Source: Kribbella steppae (GTDB lineage: Bacteria; Actinomycetota; Actinomycetes; Propionibacteriales; Kribbellaceae). From it: a stretch of 64,000 nucleotides of DNA. Every line of letters starts with the position of its first letter. Position 1 is the first letter of the stretch. Both the position numbers and the translations under genes were made by a program. Below are positions 35,927 to 43,980 of the stretch, piece by piece. The notes below the pieces were generated by a model. The model did no database searches, had not been told where the DNA came from, and saw nothing but the letters and a program-made list of their open reading frames with translations. The stretch spans positions 496,001 to 560,000 of the forward strand of contig NZ_SLWN01000004.1 in the NCBI RefSeq assembly GCF_004342025.1. Reading direction: 5' to 3'.

Positions 35927-36555
35927 CCGTCCGGTTTCGGATCCTCGTCAAGCCACGGGTCCGACGGCAGCTTGCGATGCTCGAACAGGCCGCCGCGTCA
36001 CAGCCGGGCAGTCTGCGCGACCGTGAACTTCGCGCCCTCAGGCTTGGTCTCCAAGCACTCGCCGAGGGCCGCGAGGAGGACTTCGCCGGTAAGCGCCTCG
36101 GCTACTCGCCCGGCCATCACGACCTTCGCGATTGCGCCGAGCTGAAGATCCCGGTCATCCCCGAGTCCCGCTACGGCAACGACCTCGGCCCCTCACACCG
36201 GCTGGTCTATCGCGAGTTCGAACCCGAGGACGGTGGCCTCCCCTACCGGGAGGTCGTCTGCTTCGAGCCCCGCCAGGCAGACCGCCCTTTTGAGGTCGCC
36301 GGCTCCCGCCTCCAACGCGAGGTCGGCCGCCCCGACCCTGCCCTTGCTCACCTCCCGAACCACCGACCCAGATTCCAACGCGGTGCCGCCGAACCCACAG
36401 GCCCTCCGCGCCTACCTCTCCCACCCGACCTCCGCCGGGCGTTGGCCGCAGCCTCCGGCGTCGCGCCCGCCACCGAAGCCGTCAGGCCGCGTTCTTCCTC
36501 CGATCAATCGCGGACTCGGCCGCGCCGCGGCGGTCCACCTGGTCGAGAGTTGTGA
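35923..36555 (+). CDS. RelE/ParE-like toxin with long disordered tail
   Basis: 210 residues starting at GTG 35923, overlapping the antitoxin stop. Residues 1-125 fit a RelE/ParE fold (FRILVKPRVRRQLAML; LRDCAELKIPV; GPSHRLVYREFE; YREVVCFEPR). Residues 126-210 are a Pro/Arg/Ser-rich low-complexity tail not usual for RelE proteins, which are near 90-100 residues. The tail may be real, or an extension after loss of an earlier stop. Likely an mRNA interferase or gyrase poison held by the upstream antitoxin (inference). Confidence 0.65.
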   Translation: MTVRFRILVKPRVRRQLAMLEQAAASQPGSLRDRELRALRLGLQALAEGREEDFAGKRLGYSPGHHDLRDCAELKIPVIPESRYGNDLGPSHRLVYREFEPEDGGLPYREVVCFEPRQADRPFEVAGSRLQREVGRPDPALAHLPNHRPRFQRGAAEPTGPPRLPLPPDLRRALAAASGVAPATEAVRPRSSSDQSRTRPRRGGPPGREL

Positions 36556-36636
36556 CCTATCTGCCTGCTGCGCGGTGGAGTCGGGTCCGGGCGTGGAGTG
36601 ACTGAACCAACGGGGGCTTGGCATCGTTCATTGGGG

Positions 36637-36652
36637 TGTGACGGCGATCACA
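36637..36652 (+). promoter_or_regulatory. Perfect CRP-type palindrome TGTGA-N6-TCACA
   Basis: TGTGACGGCGATCACA, ending 36 bases before the ATG of the CHRD protein. It matches the cAMP-receptor-protein consensus exactly, and actinobacterial Crp recognises the same half sites. Its closeness to the start suggests either repression or a very short leader. Confidence 0.65.
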
Positions 36653-36688
36653 GCCGCGACGTTCACGCCTCGATGAGGGAGGGAACAG

Positions 36689-37243
36689 ATGGTGGCAAGA
36701 AGAGCACGGCTAATCGCAGCGGCCATTGGGATCGGATTGGCGGCCACGGCGACAGGCAGTGTGGCGACTGCGGGCCGGGAAGACTCCGGCAGCTCGCCGA
36801 ACACGGTCCGCGAGCAGTTGTCGGGCTACGAGGAGGACCCGGCCCCGATCTCGACGAACGGCTCAGGTCGGTTCCAAGCCAGGATCGACGATAAGAACAA
36901 GCAGATCACCTATCAGCTCAGCTACACCGCACTCGAGGGCACGGTCCAGCAGGCGCACATCCACTTCGGTGGAAAGGCTCAGAGCGGCGGGATCAGCGTC
37001 TTCCTCTGCACCAACCTGAACAACGGCCCCGTCGGCACCCAACTGTGCCCCGCGGCACCAGCGACCGTGACCGGCACGATCAGGGCCGCCGATGTCATCG
37101 GCCCGGTCAACCAGAGCCTGACCGCCGGCCAGTACGACGACTTCGTCAAGGCGCTCCGGAACGGCACGACCTACGTCAACGTGCACAGCTCGACCTTCCC
37201 CGGCGGCGAGATCAGGGCCCAACTCGACCACCACCACAACTGA
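36689..37243 (+). CDS. Secreted CHRD-domain protein
   Basis: 184 residues. Signal peptide MVARRARLIAAAIGIGLAATATG with an RR pair. The CHRD domain fills the rest: FQARIDDKNKQITYQLSYTALEG, QQAHIHFGGKAQSGGISVFLC, and a C-terminal NVHSSTFPGGEIRAQL. CHRD proteins bind extracellular partners or metals through conserved His; the biochemical role in bacteria is unclear. GAGGGAGGG precedes the ATG. A CRP-type site lies upstream and a strong hairpin follows. Confidence 0.88.
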   Translation: MVARRARLIAAAIGIGLAATATGSVATAGREDSGSSPNTVREQLSGYEEDPAPISTNGSGRFQARIDDKNKQITYQLSYTALEGTVQQAHIHFGGKAQSGGISVFLCTNLNNGPVGTQLCPAAPATVTGTIRAADVIGPVNQSLTAGQYDDFVKALRNGTTYVNVHSSTFPGGEIRAQLDHHHN

Positions 37244-37255
37244 CGCAACCATCAC

Positions 37256-37278
37256 GGGCGGGCCGAACCGGCCCGCCC
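37256..37278. terminator. Bidirectional hairpin terminator
   Basis: GGGCGGGCCG (37256-37265) pairs with CGGCCCGCCC (37269-37278) around three bases; an outer ACGCAAC/GTTGCGT stem extends it. Between convergent CHRD and WYL genes. Confidence 0.85.
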
Positions 37279-37287
37279 TACGTTGCG

Positions 37288-38313
37288 TTAGTCAAATCTC
37301 CGGGCCGCGCGGTGGAACCGGTTGCCGACTTCCTTGACGGCCGCGGCCAGCTCCGGCGCGTCCAGTACCTCGAAGTCCGCATCCAGCAGCCCCAACCACA
37401 GAGCCAACTGATGAGGGTCGTCCGAGCCCATCTCGACGATGCATGTGTCCTCGTCGACCACGTCGGGCTCGATCGGAATCGGCATCCGGTTCTGTACGTA
37501 CGCCGCTGAAGCGAACACCATCACGCGGGCCCGGTACTGCCACGACGCCTCGCCGACAGAACGCCGTACAAACTCAGCAACATCCTCCTCAGGCAACTCG
37601 CGAGGGGTGAACCGCGGCCCGTTAGGCGTCTTCAACCGGATCCGATCCACCCGGAACGTCCGCCACGCCTCCCGTTCGTTGTCCCAAGCAACTAGATACC
37701 AGCGTCTCCCCCACGCCACCAACCTATGCGGCTCCGCTGCCCGCGCCGGCTGCAACTCCTCGACGCCCGAACCTTCCGCCGGTTGGTCGGTCCCTTCTGC
37801 TCGACTTCCCCAGGCCCCTCCAACCGACCCGCCCGCGTAGTCGAACCGCAATCCCTCCCGATCCCGAACCGCGGCAGCGATCGCCGTCAACACCTCGGCA
37901 TCAACCCGCGCCCCACCGCCGCCCACCGCAACCGTCGCCCCCGCCAACGTCTGCACCCGATGGCGCAACCGCGAAGGCAGAACCTGCTCCAACTTCACCA
38001 ACGCCCGAACCGACGTCTCCTCGATCCCCGCAATCCCACCCGCAGCCGCCGACCTCAACCCGACCGCAACAGCCACCGCCTCGTCGTCATCCAGCAACAA
38101 TGGCGGCAACTCCGCACCAGCGCCCAACCGATACCCACCGGCCACCCCCGGCCGCGCCTCCACCGGATACCCCAAGCCCCGCAGCCGCTCCACATCAGTC
38201 CGAAGCGTCCGAGTCGACACCCCTAGCCGCCCGGCAAGGTCAGCCCCCGACCAATCCCGCCGTACCTGCAACAGCGACAACAACCGCAACAACCGAGCCG
38301 ACGTCTCCAACAT
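37288..38313 (-). CDS. HTH/WYL-domain transcriptional regulator (second copy)
   Basis: 341 residues, clearly paralogous to the WYL protein at 27.7 kb (ETSARLLRLLSLLQVRRDWSG; AWGRRWYLVAWDNEREAWRTFRV). It carries an extra G/E-rich insertion around residue 160-190. The ATG at 38313 follows GGCGGG. It is divergent from the Liv-type ABC operon, with a GCGGAAG-N5-CTTCCGC palindrome 22 bases from its start. Confidence 0.9.
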   Translation of the reverse strand: MLETSARLLRLLSLLQVRRDWSGADLAGRLGVSTRTLRTDVERLRGLGYPVEARPGVAGGYRLGAGAELPPLLLDDDEAVAVAVGLRSAAAGGIAGIEETSVRALVKLEQVLPSRLRHRVQTLAGATVAVGGGGARVDAEVLTAIAAAVRDREGLRFDYAGGSVGGAWGSRAEGTDQPAEGSGVEELQPARAAEPHRLVAWGRRWYLVAWDNEREAWRTFRVDRIRLKTPNGPRFTPRELPEEDVAEFVRRSVGEASWQYRARVMVFASAAYVQNRMPIPIEPDVVDEDTCIVEMGSDDPHQLALWLGLLDADFEVLDAPELAAAVKEVGNRFHRAARRFD

Positions 38314-38334
38314 CCCGCCATCGTCCCACCGATA

Positions 38335-38353
38335 GCGGAAGACTCCCTTCCGC
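38335..38353. promoter_or_regulatory. Probable WYL operator GCGGAAG-N5-CTTCCGC
   Basis: Perfect 7-base arms, just upstream of the WYL start. It shares the GGAA-N7-TTCC core with the site at 28710-28726 next to the other WYL gene. Confidence 0.6.
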
Positions 38354-38501
38354 AATCAGCCAAGCGGTCCACGCTGACGACCGACCCACCAGGCGTTCCG
38401 GCAGGTACGGGCCTGTCCTGTGCGCCCACCACACCTGTTGGGCGAGCAGTGTGTCTTCCTACGACATGGAACAGCGTTCGCGGTGCACCTAGCTTCCAGC
38501 C

Positions 38502-39284
38502 ATGGATCCAAGCAACGCGCCCGGACGCGACTCCGGGGCGGTGATCGAGACCACCGGACTGAGCAAGAGCTTCCGCGGCTTCACCGCCGTCGACGGGGTC
38601 GACCTCACCGTCTCGGAAGGTGACGTGCATGCGCTGGTCGGACCGAACGGCGCGGGCAAGACAACGCTGTTCAACCTGTTGACCGGCTTCCTCAAACCGA
38701 GCGCCGGCCAGATCAGACTCAGCGGCCGGGACATCACCGGCTCGTCGCCGGAACGGATCGCGCGGCTGGGTGTGGCTCGCTCGTTCCAGATCACCAACTT
38801 GTTCGAGCAGTTGACACTGCAGCAGCACGTCGAGCTTGCGCTGATGGGTACGACGAAGCTCGGCCACCGGTTCTGGGTGTCCGACCGGGTGCTGGCCAAG
38901 TTCGCGGACCGCGCGGGCGAACTCCTCGACGAGGTCGGGCTCGCCAGGCAGCGCGACGTACCGGCTGGAACCCTCGCCTACGGGCAGAAGCGCGCACTCG
39001 AGCTCGCCCTCGCCCTTGCTCTCGATCCCGCTGTGCTGCTGCTCGACGAGCCGACGGCCGGCATGGGGATGGAGGACGTCGAGCGAACAGTCGAGCTCGT
39101 CAAGCGGATCCGCGCGAACCGGACGGTCGTTCTCGTCGAGCACAACATGAGCGTCGTCGCAGGTCTCGCGGACCGGGTCACGGTGCTGCAGTTCGGGCGG
39201 ATCCTGACCGAGGGCACGTACGACGAAGTGCGCAACGACCCGCGGGTGATCGAGGCGTACCTGGGTGGTGAGTCCGCTGCTTAG
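38502..39284 (+). CDS. livG: Branched-chain amino acid-type ABC transporter ATPase, LivG
   Basis: 260 residues. Walker A GPNGAGKT, an altered signature region LAYGQKRALELALAL (LivG type), Walker B VLLLDEPTAGM, and the LivG-type VVLVEHNMSVV switch. First gene of livG-livF-binding protein-livH-livM. The family imports branched-chain amino acids, amides or other short acids, so substrate identity needs the binding protein. Overlaps livF by about 20 bases. Confidence 0.92.
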   Translation: MDPSNAPGRDSGAVIETTGLSKSFRGFTAVDGVDLTVSEGDVHALVGPNGAGKTTLFNLLTGFLKPSAGQIRLSGRDITGSSPERIARLGVARSFQITNLFEQLTLQQHVELALMGTTKLGHRFWVSDRVLAKFADRAGELLDEVGLARQRDVPAGTLAYGQKRALELALALALDPAVLLLDEPTAGMGMEDVERTVELVKRIRANRTVVLVEHNMSVVAGLADRVTVLQFGRILTEGTYDEVRNDPRVIEAYLGGESAA

Positions 39285-39969
39285 CGTTCAGGGCATCAAT
39301 GCGTCGTACGGCGAAGCGCAGGTACTGCGGGACGTATCGCTCGACGTGGCAGCCGGCGAGGTGGTCACGCTGGTCGGCCGCAACGGCGCCGGGAAGACCA
39401 CGCTGCTCCGGTGCTTGATGGGACTGCATCGGCCGACCTCGGGAACCATCACCTTCGACGGCACGGACATCACTGGCCTGCCGGCTCACCGGCGTACCCG
39501 TCGAGGTCTGGGACTCGTTCCGGACGACCGCGGGATCTTCGCCAGTCTGAGCGTCGAGGAGAACCTCAGGCTGCCACCCCCTGTCAGCGGCAGCGCTTGG
39601 TCGATGGATCGCGTCTACGAGTCGTTCCCGGTGTTGAAGGAACGCCGCAAGTTCCCTGGTACAAAGCTTTCCGGCGGCGAGCAGCAGATGCTCGCCATCG
39701 CCCGCGTACTGCGGATGGGCGCCACGCTCCTGCTGTGCGATGAGCCGACCGAAGGTCTTTCGCCGGTGCTCGTGTACCAGATCGGCGACATCCTGCGCGA
39801 CATCAAGGCGGCCGGGGTGACGGTGCTGCTCGTCGAGCAGAACGTCCGGTTCGCGTCAACCGTTGCTGACCGCCACTATCTGCTCGCCCAAGGCCGGGTC
39901 GCGCAGACGCTGGACAACGCCGAAGTGCAAGAGCGAGAGCACGAACTGCTCGAGTATCTCGGCATCTAA
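39265..39969 (+). CDS. livF: Branched-chain amino acid-type ABC transporter ATPase, LivF
   Basis: 234 residues, with Walker A GRNGAGKTT, signature LSGGEQQM, Walker B LLLCDEPTEGLSP and switch His replaced by Gln (LLVEQNVRF), as usual for LivF. Starts at GTG 39265 or 39268 inside the livG 3' end. No separate promoter. Confidence 0.92.
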   Translation: MVSPLLSVQGINASYGEAQVLRDVSLDVAAGEVVTLVGRNGAGKTTLLRCLMGLHRPTSGTITFDGTDITGLPAHRRTRRGLGLVPDDRGIFASLSVEENLRLPPPVSGSAWSMDRVYESFPVLKERRKFPGTKLSGGEQQMLAIARVLRMGATLLLCDEPTEGLSPVLVYQIGDILRDIKAAGVTVLLVEQNVRFASTVADRHYLLAQGRVAQTLDNAEVQEREHELLEYLGI

Positions 39970-39991
39970 CGCACCATCGGAGGAGAACCCC

Positions 39992-41248
39992 ATGCGACGA
40001 AACCTCATCCCGGCGATCTCGACCCTGGCCGTCGTCTCGCTGCTGGCAGCCTGCGGCGGCGGGGCGGGCGGCCCATCCGGTGGCGGCGGGAAGGTCAGCG
40101 ACGACAAGATCGTGCTGGGTGTCATCAACGACCAGACCGGCATCTACAGCGAACTGTCCGGCCCGAACGCCGTCAAGGCGGTGCAGATGGCCGTCGACGA
40201 CTTCAAGGCAAAGCACGGCGACGATGCCGTCAGCAAGAACATCGAGGTGGTCGTCGCCGACCACCAGAACAAGCCGGAGATCGCGAACACCAAGGCGCAG
40301 GAGATGTACGACCGGCAGAAGGCCGACGCCATCTTCGACGTACCGACGTCGTCCGCAGCGCTCGCGGTCGCCGGGCAGGCCGCGGCGAAGAAGAAGCTGT
40401 ACTTCAACGTCACCGCGGCGACGACCGAGCTGACCGGCGCGAAGTGCAACAAGTACACATTCCACTATGCCTACGACACGTACATGCTAGCCAATGGCAC
40501 AGGTACGACGGTCACCGAGGCCGGCGCGAAGAACTGGTACATCGTCTACCCGGACTACGCGTTCGGTCAGGACATGGAGAAGAGCTTCTCCAAGGCCATC
40601 GAGACGGCCGGTGGCAAGGTCGTCGGCAAGAAGTCGTCGGAGTTCCCGAACACCAGCGGCGACTTCTCGTCCCAGCTGCTGCAGGCGCCGGCCGCCAATC
40701 CCGACGTACTGGGCACCATGCACGCCGGCGGTGAGCTCGTGAACCTGGTGAAGCAGTACAACCAGTTCAAGCTCAAGGACAAAGGCGTCGGCCTGTCTGT
40801 CGGTCTGATGTTCATCACTGACATTCACTCACTCGGACCGGACGCACTGGCGGGCACGCGGTTCACCGACGCGTGGTACTGGAACTTCGACCAGCAGAAC
40901 CGGGAGTGGGCCGACAAGTTCAAGGAGAAGACCGGCTCCCGGCCGTCCTTCGCCCACGCCGGCAACTACTCGGCCACGATGAACTACCTCGAAGCCGTCC
41001 AGGCCGCCGGCACCGACGCGTCGGACGACGTGGTGAAGAACCTGGAAGGTAAGGACATCAACGACTTCTTCCTGCGCAACGGCAAGATCCGGGCCGAGGA
41101 CCACCGCGTCATTCACGACGTCTACCTCGCCGAGGTGAAGCCGAAGAGCGACGTCAAGGAGGAGTACGACTACGAGAAGATCGTGACCACCATTCCCGCG
41201 GACAAGGCGTTCAAGCCGGTGTCCGAGAGCACCTGCAAGATGGGCTAA
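39992..41248 (+). CDS. ABC transporter substrate-binding lipoprotein (LivK/amide type)
   Basis: 418 residues. Signal MRRNLIPAISTLAVVSLLAACGGG with lipobox LLAAC. The type-I periplasmic fold begins KIVLGVINDQTGIYSELSGPNAVKAV. GGAGGAG precedes the ATG. Its sequence lies in the group whose members bind branched-chain amino acids, urea or aromatic acids. Neighbouring hydroxybutyrate genes hint at a short-acid ligand, but this is inference. Confidence 0.92.
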   Translation: MRRNLIPAISTLAVVSLLAACGGGAGGPSGGGGKVSDDKIVLGVINDQTGIYSELSGPNAVKAVQMAVDDFKAKHGDDAVSKNIEVVVADHQNKPEIANTKAQEMYDRQKADAIFDVPTSSAALAVAGQAAAKKKLYFNVTAATTELTGAKCNKYTFHYAYDTYMLANGTGTTVTEAGAKNWYIVYPDYAFGQDMEKSFSKAIETAGGKVVGKKSSEFPNTSGDFSSQLLQAPAANPDVLGTMHAGGELVNLVKQYNQFKLKDKGVGLSVGLMFITDIHSLGPDALAGTRFTDAWYWNFDQQNREWADKFKEKTGSRPSFAHAGNYSATMNYLEAVQAAGTDASDDVVKNLEGKDINDFFLRNGKIRAEDHRVIHDVYLAEVKPKSDVKEEYDYEKIVTTIPADKAFKPVSESTCKMG

Positions 41249-41250
41249 CG

Positions 41251-42123
41251 ATGAGCGACCTGCTTCAGCACGCGTTCAACGGCCTCGTCAACGGCAGCTT
41301 CTACGCACTGCTGGCGCTCGGGCTGGCCGTCATCTTCGGGATGCTCGGCGTGGTCAACTTCGCCCACGGCGCGTTCTACATGCTCGGTGCGTTCGGCGCG
41401 TTCATCCTCCTCAACGAGGCCGGCATCAACTTCTGGATCTCCCTGCTGGTAGTGCCGCTTGCGCTCGGCGCGGTCGGGATGGCTCTGGAGCAGTTGCTCG
41501 TACGTCGGTTGGTCGCGCTGGATCCGCTGTACAACTTCCTGCTGACGTTCGGCCTGACGCTGATCTTCCAGGATCTGCTCCGGATGAAGTACGGCTCGCA
41601 GCCGCAGCCGTATCCGCAACCGGCCGGGCTCCGCGGCACGGTCGACCTCGGGTTGTTCGACTTCCCGGCGTACCAGGTGTTCGTGCTGGTGTTCTCCGTG
41701 CTCGTCTCGCTGGGTGCTTGGTTGCTTCTGGCCCGTACTCGGGTGGGGATGATCATCCGAGCGGCGACCGAACGTCCTGAGCTGACTCGTGCGATGGGGA
41801 TCGATGTGGGGCGCTGGATCTCGCCGGTCTTCGGGTTCGGGATCGCGCTGGCCGCGCTGTCCGGCGTACTGGCCGCTCCTATGCGGGCGGTCAGTCCGCT
41901 GATGGGGGCGGACCTGATCATCCTCGTGTTCGCCGTTGTGGTGATCGGTGGCCTCGGGTCGATCTTCGGCTCGGTGGCCGCCGGGTTCCTGATCGGCATG
42001 CTGCAGGCGCTCGGCAATGTGTACGTCCCAGGACTGGCGACCACGTCGGTCTTCATCCTGATGGCCATCGTGCTGCTGTGGCGGCCGGCTGGTCTGTTCG
42101 GCCGTGAGGAGACCGCGGTATGA
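41251..42123 (+). CDS. livH: Branched-chain amino acid-type ABC permease, LivH
   Basis: 290 residues with eight or nine membrane helices; NGLVNGSFYALLALGLAVIFGMLGVVNFAHGAF is the LivH hallmark. Starts two bases after the binding-protein stop and overlaps livM by four bases. Confidence 0.92.
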   Translation: MSDLLQHAFNGLVNGSFYALLALGLAVIFGMLGVVNFAHGAFYMLGAFGAFILLNEAGINFWISLLVVPLALGAVGMALEQLLVRRLVALDPLYNFLLTFGLTLIFQDLLRMKYGSQPQPYPQPAGLRGTVDLGLFDFPAYQVFVLVFSVLVSLGAWLLLARTRVGMIIRAATERPELTRAMGIDVGRWISPVFGFGIALAALSGVLAAPMRAVSPLMGADLIILVFAVVVIGGLGSIFGSVAAGFLIGMLQALGNVYVPGLATTSVFILMAIVLLWRPAGLFGREETAV

Positions 42124-43175
42124 CGGTTCTGGTGTTCCGCAAGCTGGCGGTGATGCCTCGGCTGTGGCGAGTCGTCGGGGTGCTCGGTGGGCTGGTGGTC
42201 GTGCTCGCGCTGCCGTGGCTCATCTATCCGCCGGTGGCGATGGACATCGTCGCGTGGGCCTTGTTCGCGGTCGCGCTCGATCTGCTGCTCGGGTTCACCG
42301 GACTGCTGTCCTTCGGGCATGCGGCGTTCTGGGGCACTGCGGCGTACGCGGCCGGCACGATCGCCATCGAGACTGGCGTGCCCTTTCCGGTCGCGATTGT
42401 CGGCGCGGCAGTCGCGGCGATGGTGCTGGCCGTTCCGATCGCGCTGCTCGCAGTACGGCGTACTGGCATCTACTTCGCGATGGTGACACTCGCCTTCGCG
42501 CAGATGGTGTACTACGTCGCGAACCAGTGGCGCGGGCTGACCGGTGGGGAGAACGGTCTGCAGGGGATCCCGAAGAACCTGTTCGGGCTGGATCTGTCGG
42601 ATCCGTTCTACTTCTATTACGCCGGTCTGCCGATCGCTTTGATCGGGCTGCTGATCGCGTGGCGCGTGGTCCACTCCCCCTTCGGGCGAGTGCTCGTCGC
42701 GATCCGGGAGAACCCGGCTCGCTCTCGTTCGCTCGGGTACCCGGTGGACCGCTACAAGGTGATGATCTTCGTGATCTCCGCCGGGTTGTCCGGGCTCGCC
42801 GGCGGGCTGTATGCGATCAGCCACGGGTTCGCGTCGTTGCAGGAGGTGTACTGGACGACGTCTGGCAAGGTCGTGATCATGACAGTGCTCGGTGGCATCG
42901 GGACGCTGTGGGGCAGCACGATCGGTGCCGCTCTGATCGTGCTGGTCGAGGACTATGTCGCGACCTCGGGGATCCACATCGGCCCGTTGAACATCACCGG
43001 TCCCGGCCTCATCACCGGTCTCATCTTCGTGGTCGTCGTACTGCTCTTCCGGCGGGGCGTCTGGGGGACGGTGGCGCACCTGCTTCGTCGCCGGCGCGAC
43101 GTTCCTGAGCCGCACCTTAGTGGTACGGCGCCGGCGGTGGCTGAGCAGGAGCCAGTCGTGGCGCAGAAGCCGTGA
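42120..43175 (+). CDS. livM: Branched-chain amino acid-type ABC permease, LivM
   Basis: 351 residues, about ten helices; DLLLGFTGLLSFGHAAFWGTAAY is the LivM hallmark. The C-terminal 25 residues are charged and cytoplasmic. One base separates its stop from the next gene. Confidence 0.92.
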   Translation: MTVLVFRKLAVMPRLWRVVGVLGGLVVVLALPWLIYPPVAMDIVAWALFAVALDLLLGFTGLLSFGHAAFWGTAAYAAGTIAIETGVPFPVAIVGAAVAAMVLAVPIALLAVRRTGIYFAMVTLAFAQMVYYVANQWRGLTGGENGLQGIPKNLFGLDLSDPFYFYYAGLPIALIGLLIAWRVVHSPFGRVLVAIRENPARSRSLGYPVDRYKVMIFVISAGLSGLAGGLYAISHGFASLQEVYWTTSGKVVIMTVLGGIGTLWGSTIGAALIVLVEDYVATSGIHIGPLNITGPGLITGLIFVVVVLLFRRGVWGTVAHLLRRRRDVPEPHLSGTAPAVAEQEPVVAQKP

Positions 43176-43176
43176 C

Positions 43177-43980
43177 ATGAACCCTCTCCCGCATCTCGAC
43201 GCGGGCCGGATCTACCGACTCGCGCCGTTCGAGGAGGTGGTGACCGAACTCCGGAAGGCCTTCGCCGATGGTCCGTCGGTCATTCGACCTCAGGGTGTTG
43301 CCGCCCAGCCGTTGGTGGCGCCAGCGACCGCTCAGGGGTCGTATGGCCTGCTCGGCAACGGCCCGTCGCTGGCGCCCGGCAAGGGGTCGTCTGTCCATGG
43401 GTCGTACGTCCAGGGGTCGTACGTTCTGGTCGGCAACGACGGCTCCGCGGTTGCGACGCTTGACGGCGCCGCTTTGGCAGCCCGCCGTACGCCGGCTGTG
43501 TCAGCCCTCGCCACGGACGCTCTCGCGCGGGACGACGTACGACGGTTGGGGGTCTTCGGCACCGACGTACAGGCTCGCGAACATGTCCGCGCGATGCGCT
43601 GGGTCCGACCTTCTCTCGAGCAGATCGAGATCGTCGGCCGCGAGCCGGTGGCGACCGAGCGCTTCGTCGCCATGCTCCGGGGCGAGGGGCACCCGGCTGT
43701 CGTGGCGAGCGCGGCGGATGCGTTTCATGCTGACTTGATATGCATGTGTACATGGCAATCCGAGTCGTTGTTCGGGCTGTCAGCCGGTACTCACTTCAAC
43801 GCTGTCGGGTGCGGTGAGCTGCCGGTCGGCCGAGTCGTCGACGATCTGGCCGCCCTGGCTCGTGGAGAAGTCCGGCGCGAGACCTTGGACGAGATCACGG
43901 TCTTCGTGCCGGCGGGACTCGCGGTGGAAGATCTCGTGGTGGCGACTCTGGCCGCGCGGAATGCCGGCCTCATCGACTAG
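43177..43980 (+). CDS. Degenerate ornithine cyclodeaminase/mu-crystallin family protein
   Basis: 267 residues, shorter than the usual 310-340. The N-terminal fragment (RIYRLAPFEEVVTELRKAFADGPSVIRPQ), the NAD-domain region (AALAARRTPAVSALATDALA, VFGTDVQAREHVRAM) and the end (LAVEDLVVATLAARNAGLI) match the family. The segment that should hold the catalytic Lys is replaced by a repetitive GSYGLLGNGPSLAPGKGSSV stretch. The late Asp expected after NAVG is replaced by GCGELP. Probably inactive as a cyclodeaminase, perhaps a binding or regulatory relative. Co-transcribed with the Liv genes. Its stop shares CTAG with the convergent regulator's stop. Confidence 0.75.
   Translation: MNPLPHLDAGRIYRLAPFEEVVTELRKAFADGPSVIRPQGVAAQPLVAPATAQGSYGLLGNGPSLAPGKGSSVHGSYVQGSYVLVGNDGSAVATLDGAALAARRTPAVSALATDALARDDVRRLGVFGTDVQAREHVRAMRWVRPSLEQIEIVGREPVATERFVAMLRGEGHPAVVASAADAFHADLICMCTWQSESLFGLSAGTHFNAVGCGELPVGRVVDDLAALARGEVRRETLDEITVFVPAGLAVEDLVVATLAARNAGLID

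Noticed and set aside
41376..43178. 600-codon minus-strand frame across livH and livM
   Set aside because: Antisense to two clear membrane permeases, low-complexity Arg/Gln/His product, no homology pattern.
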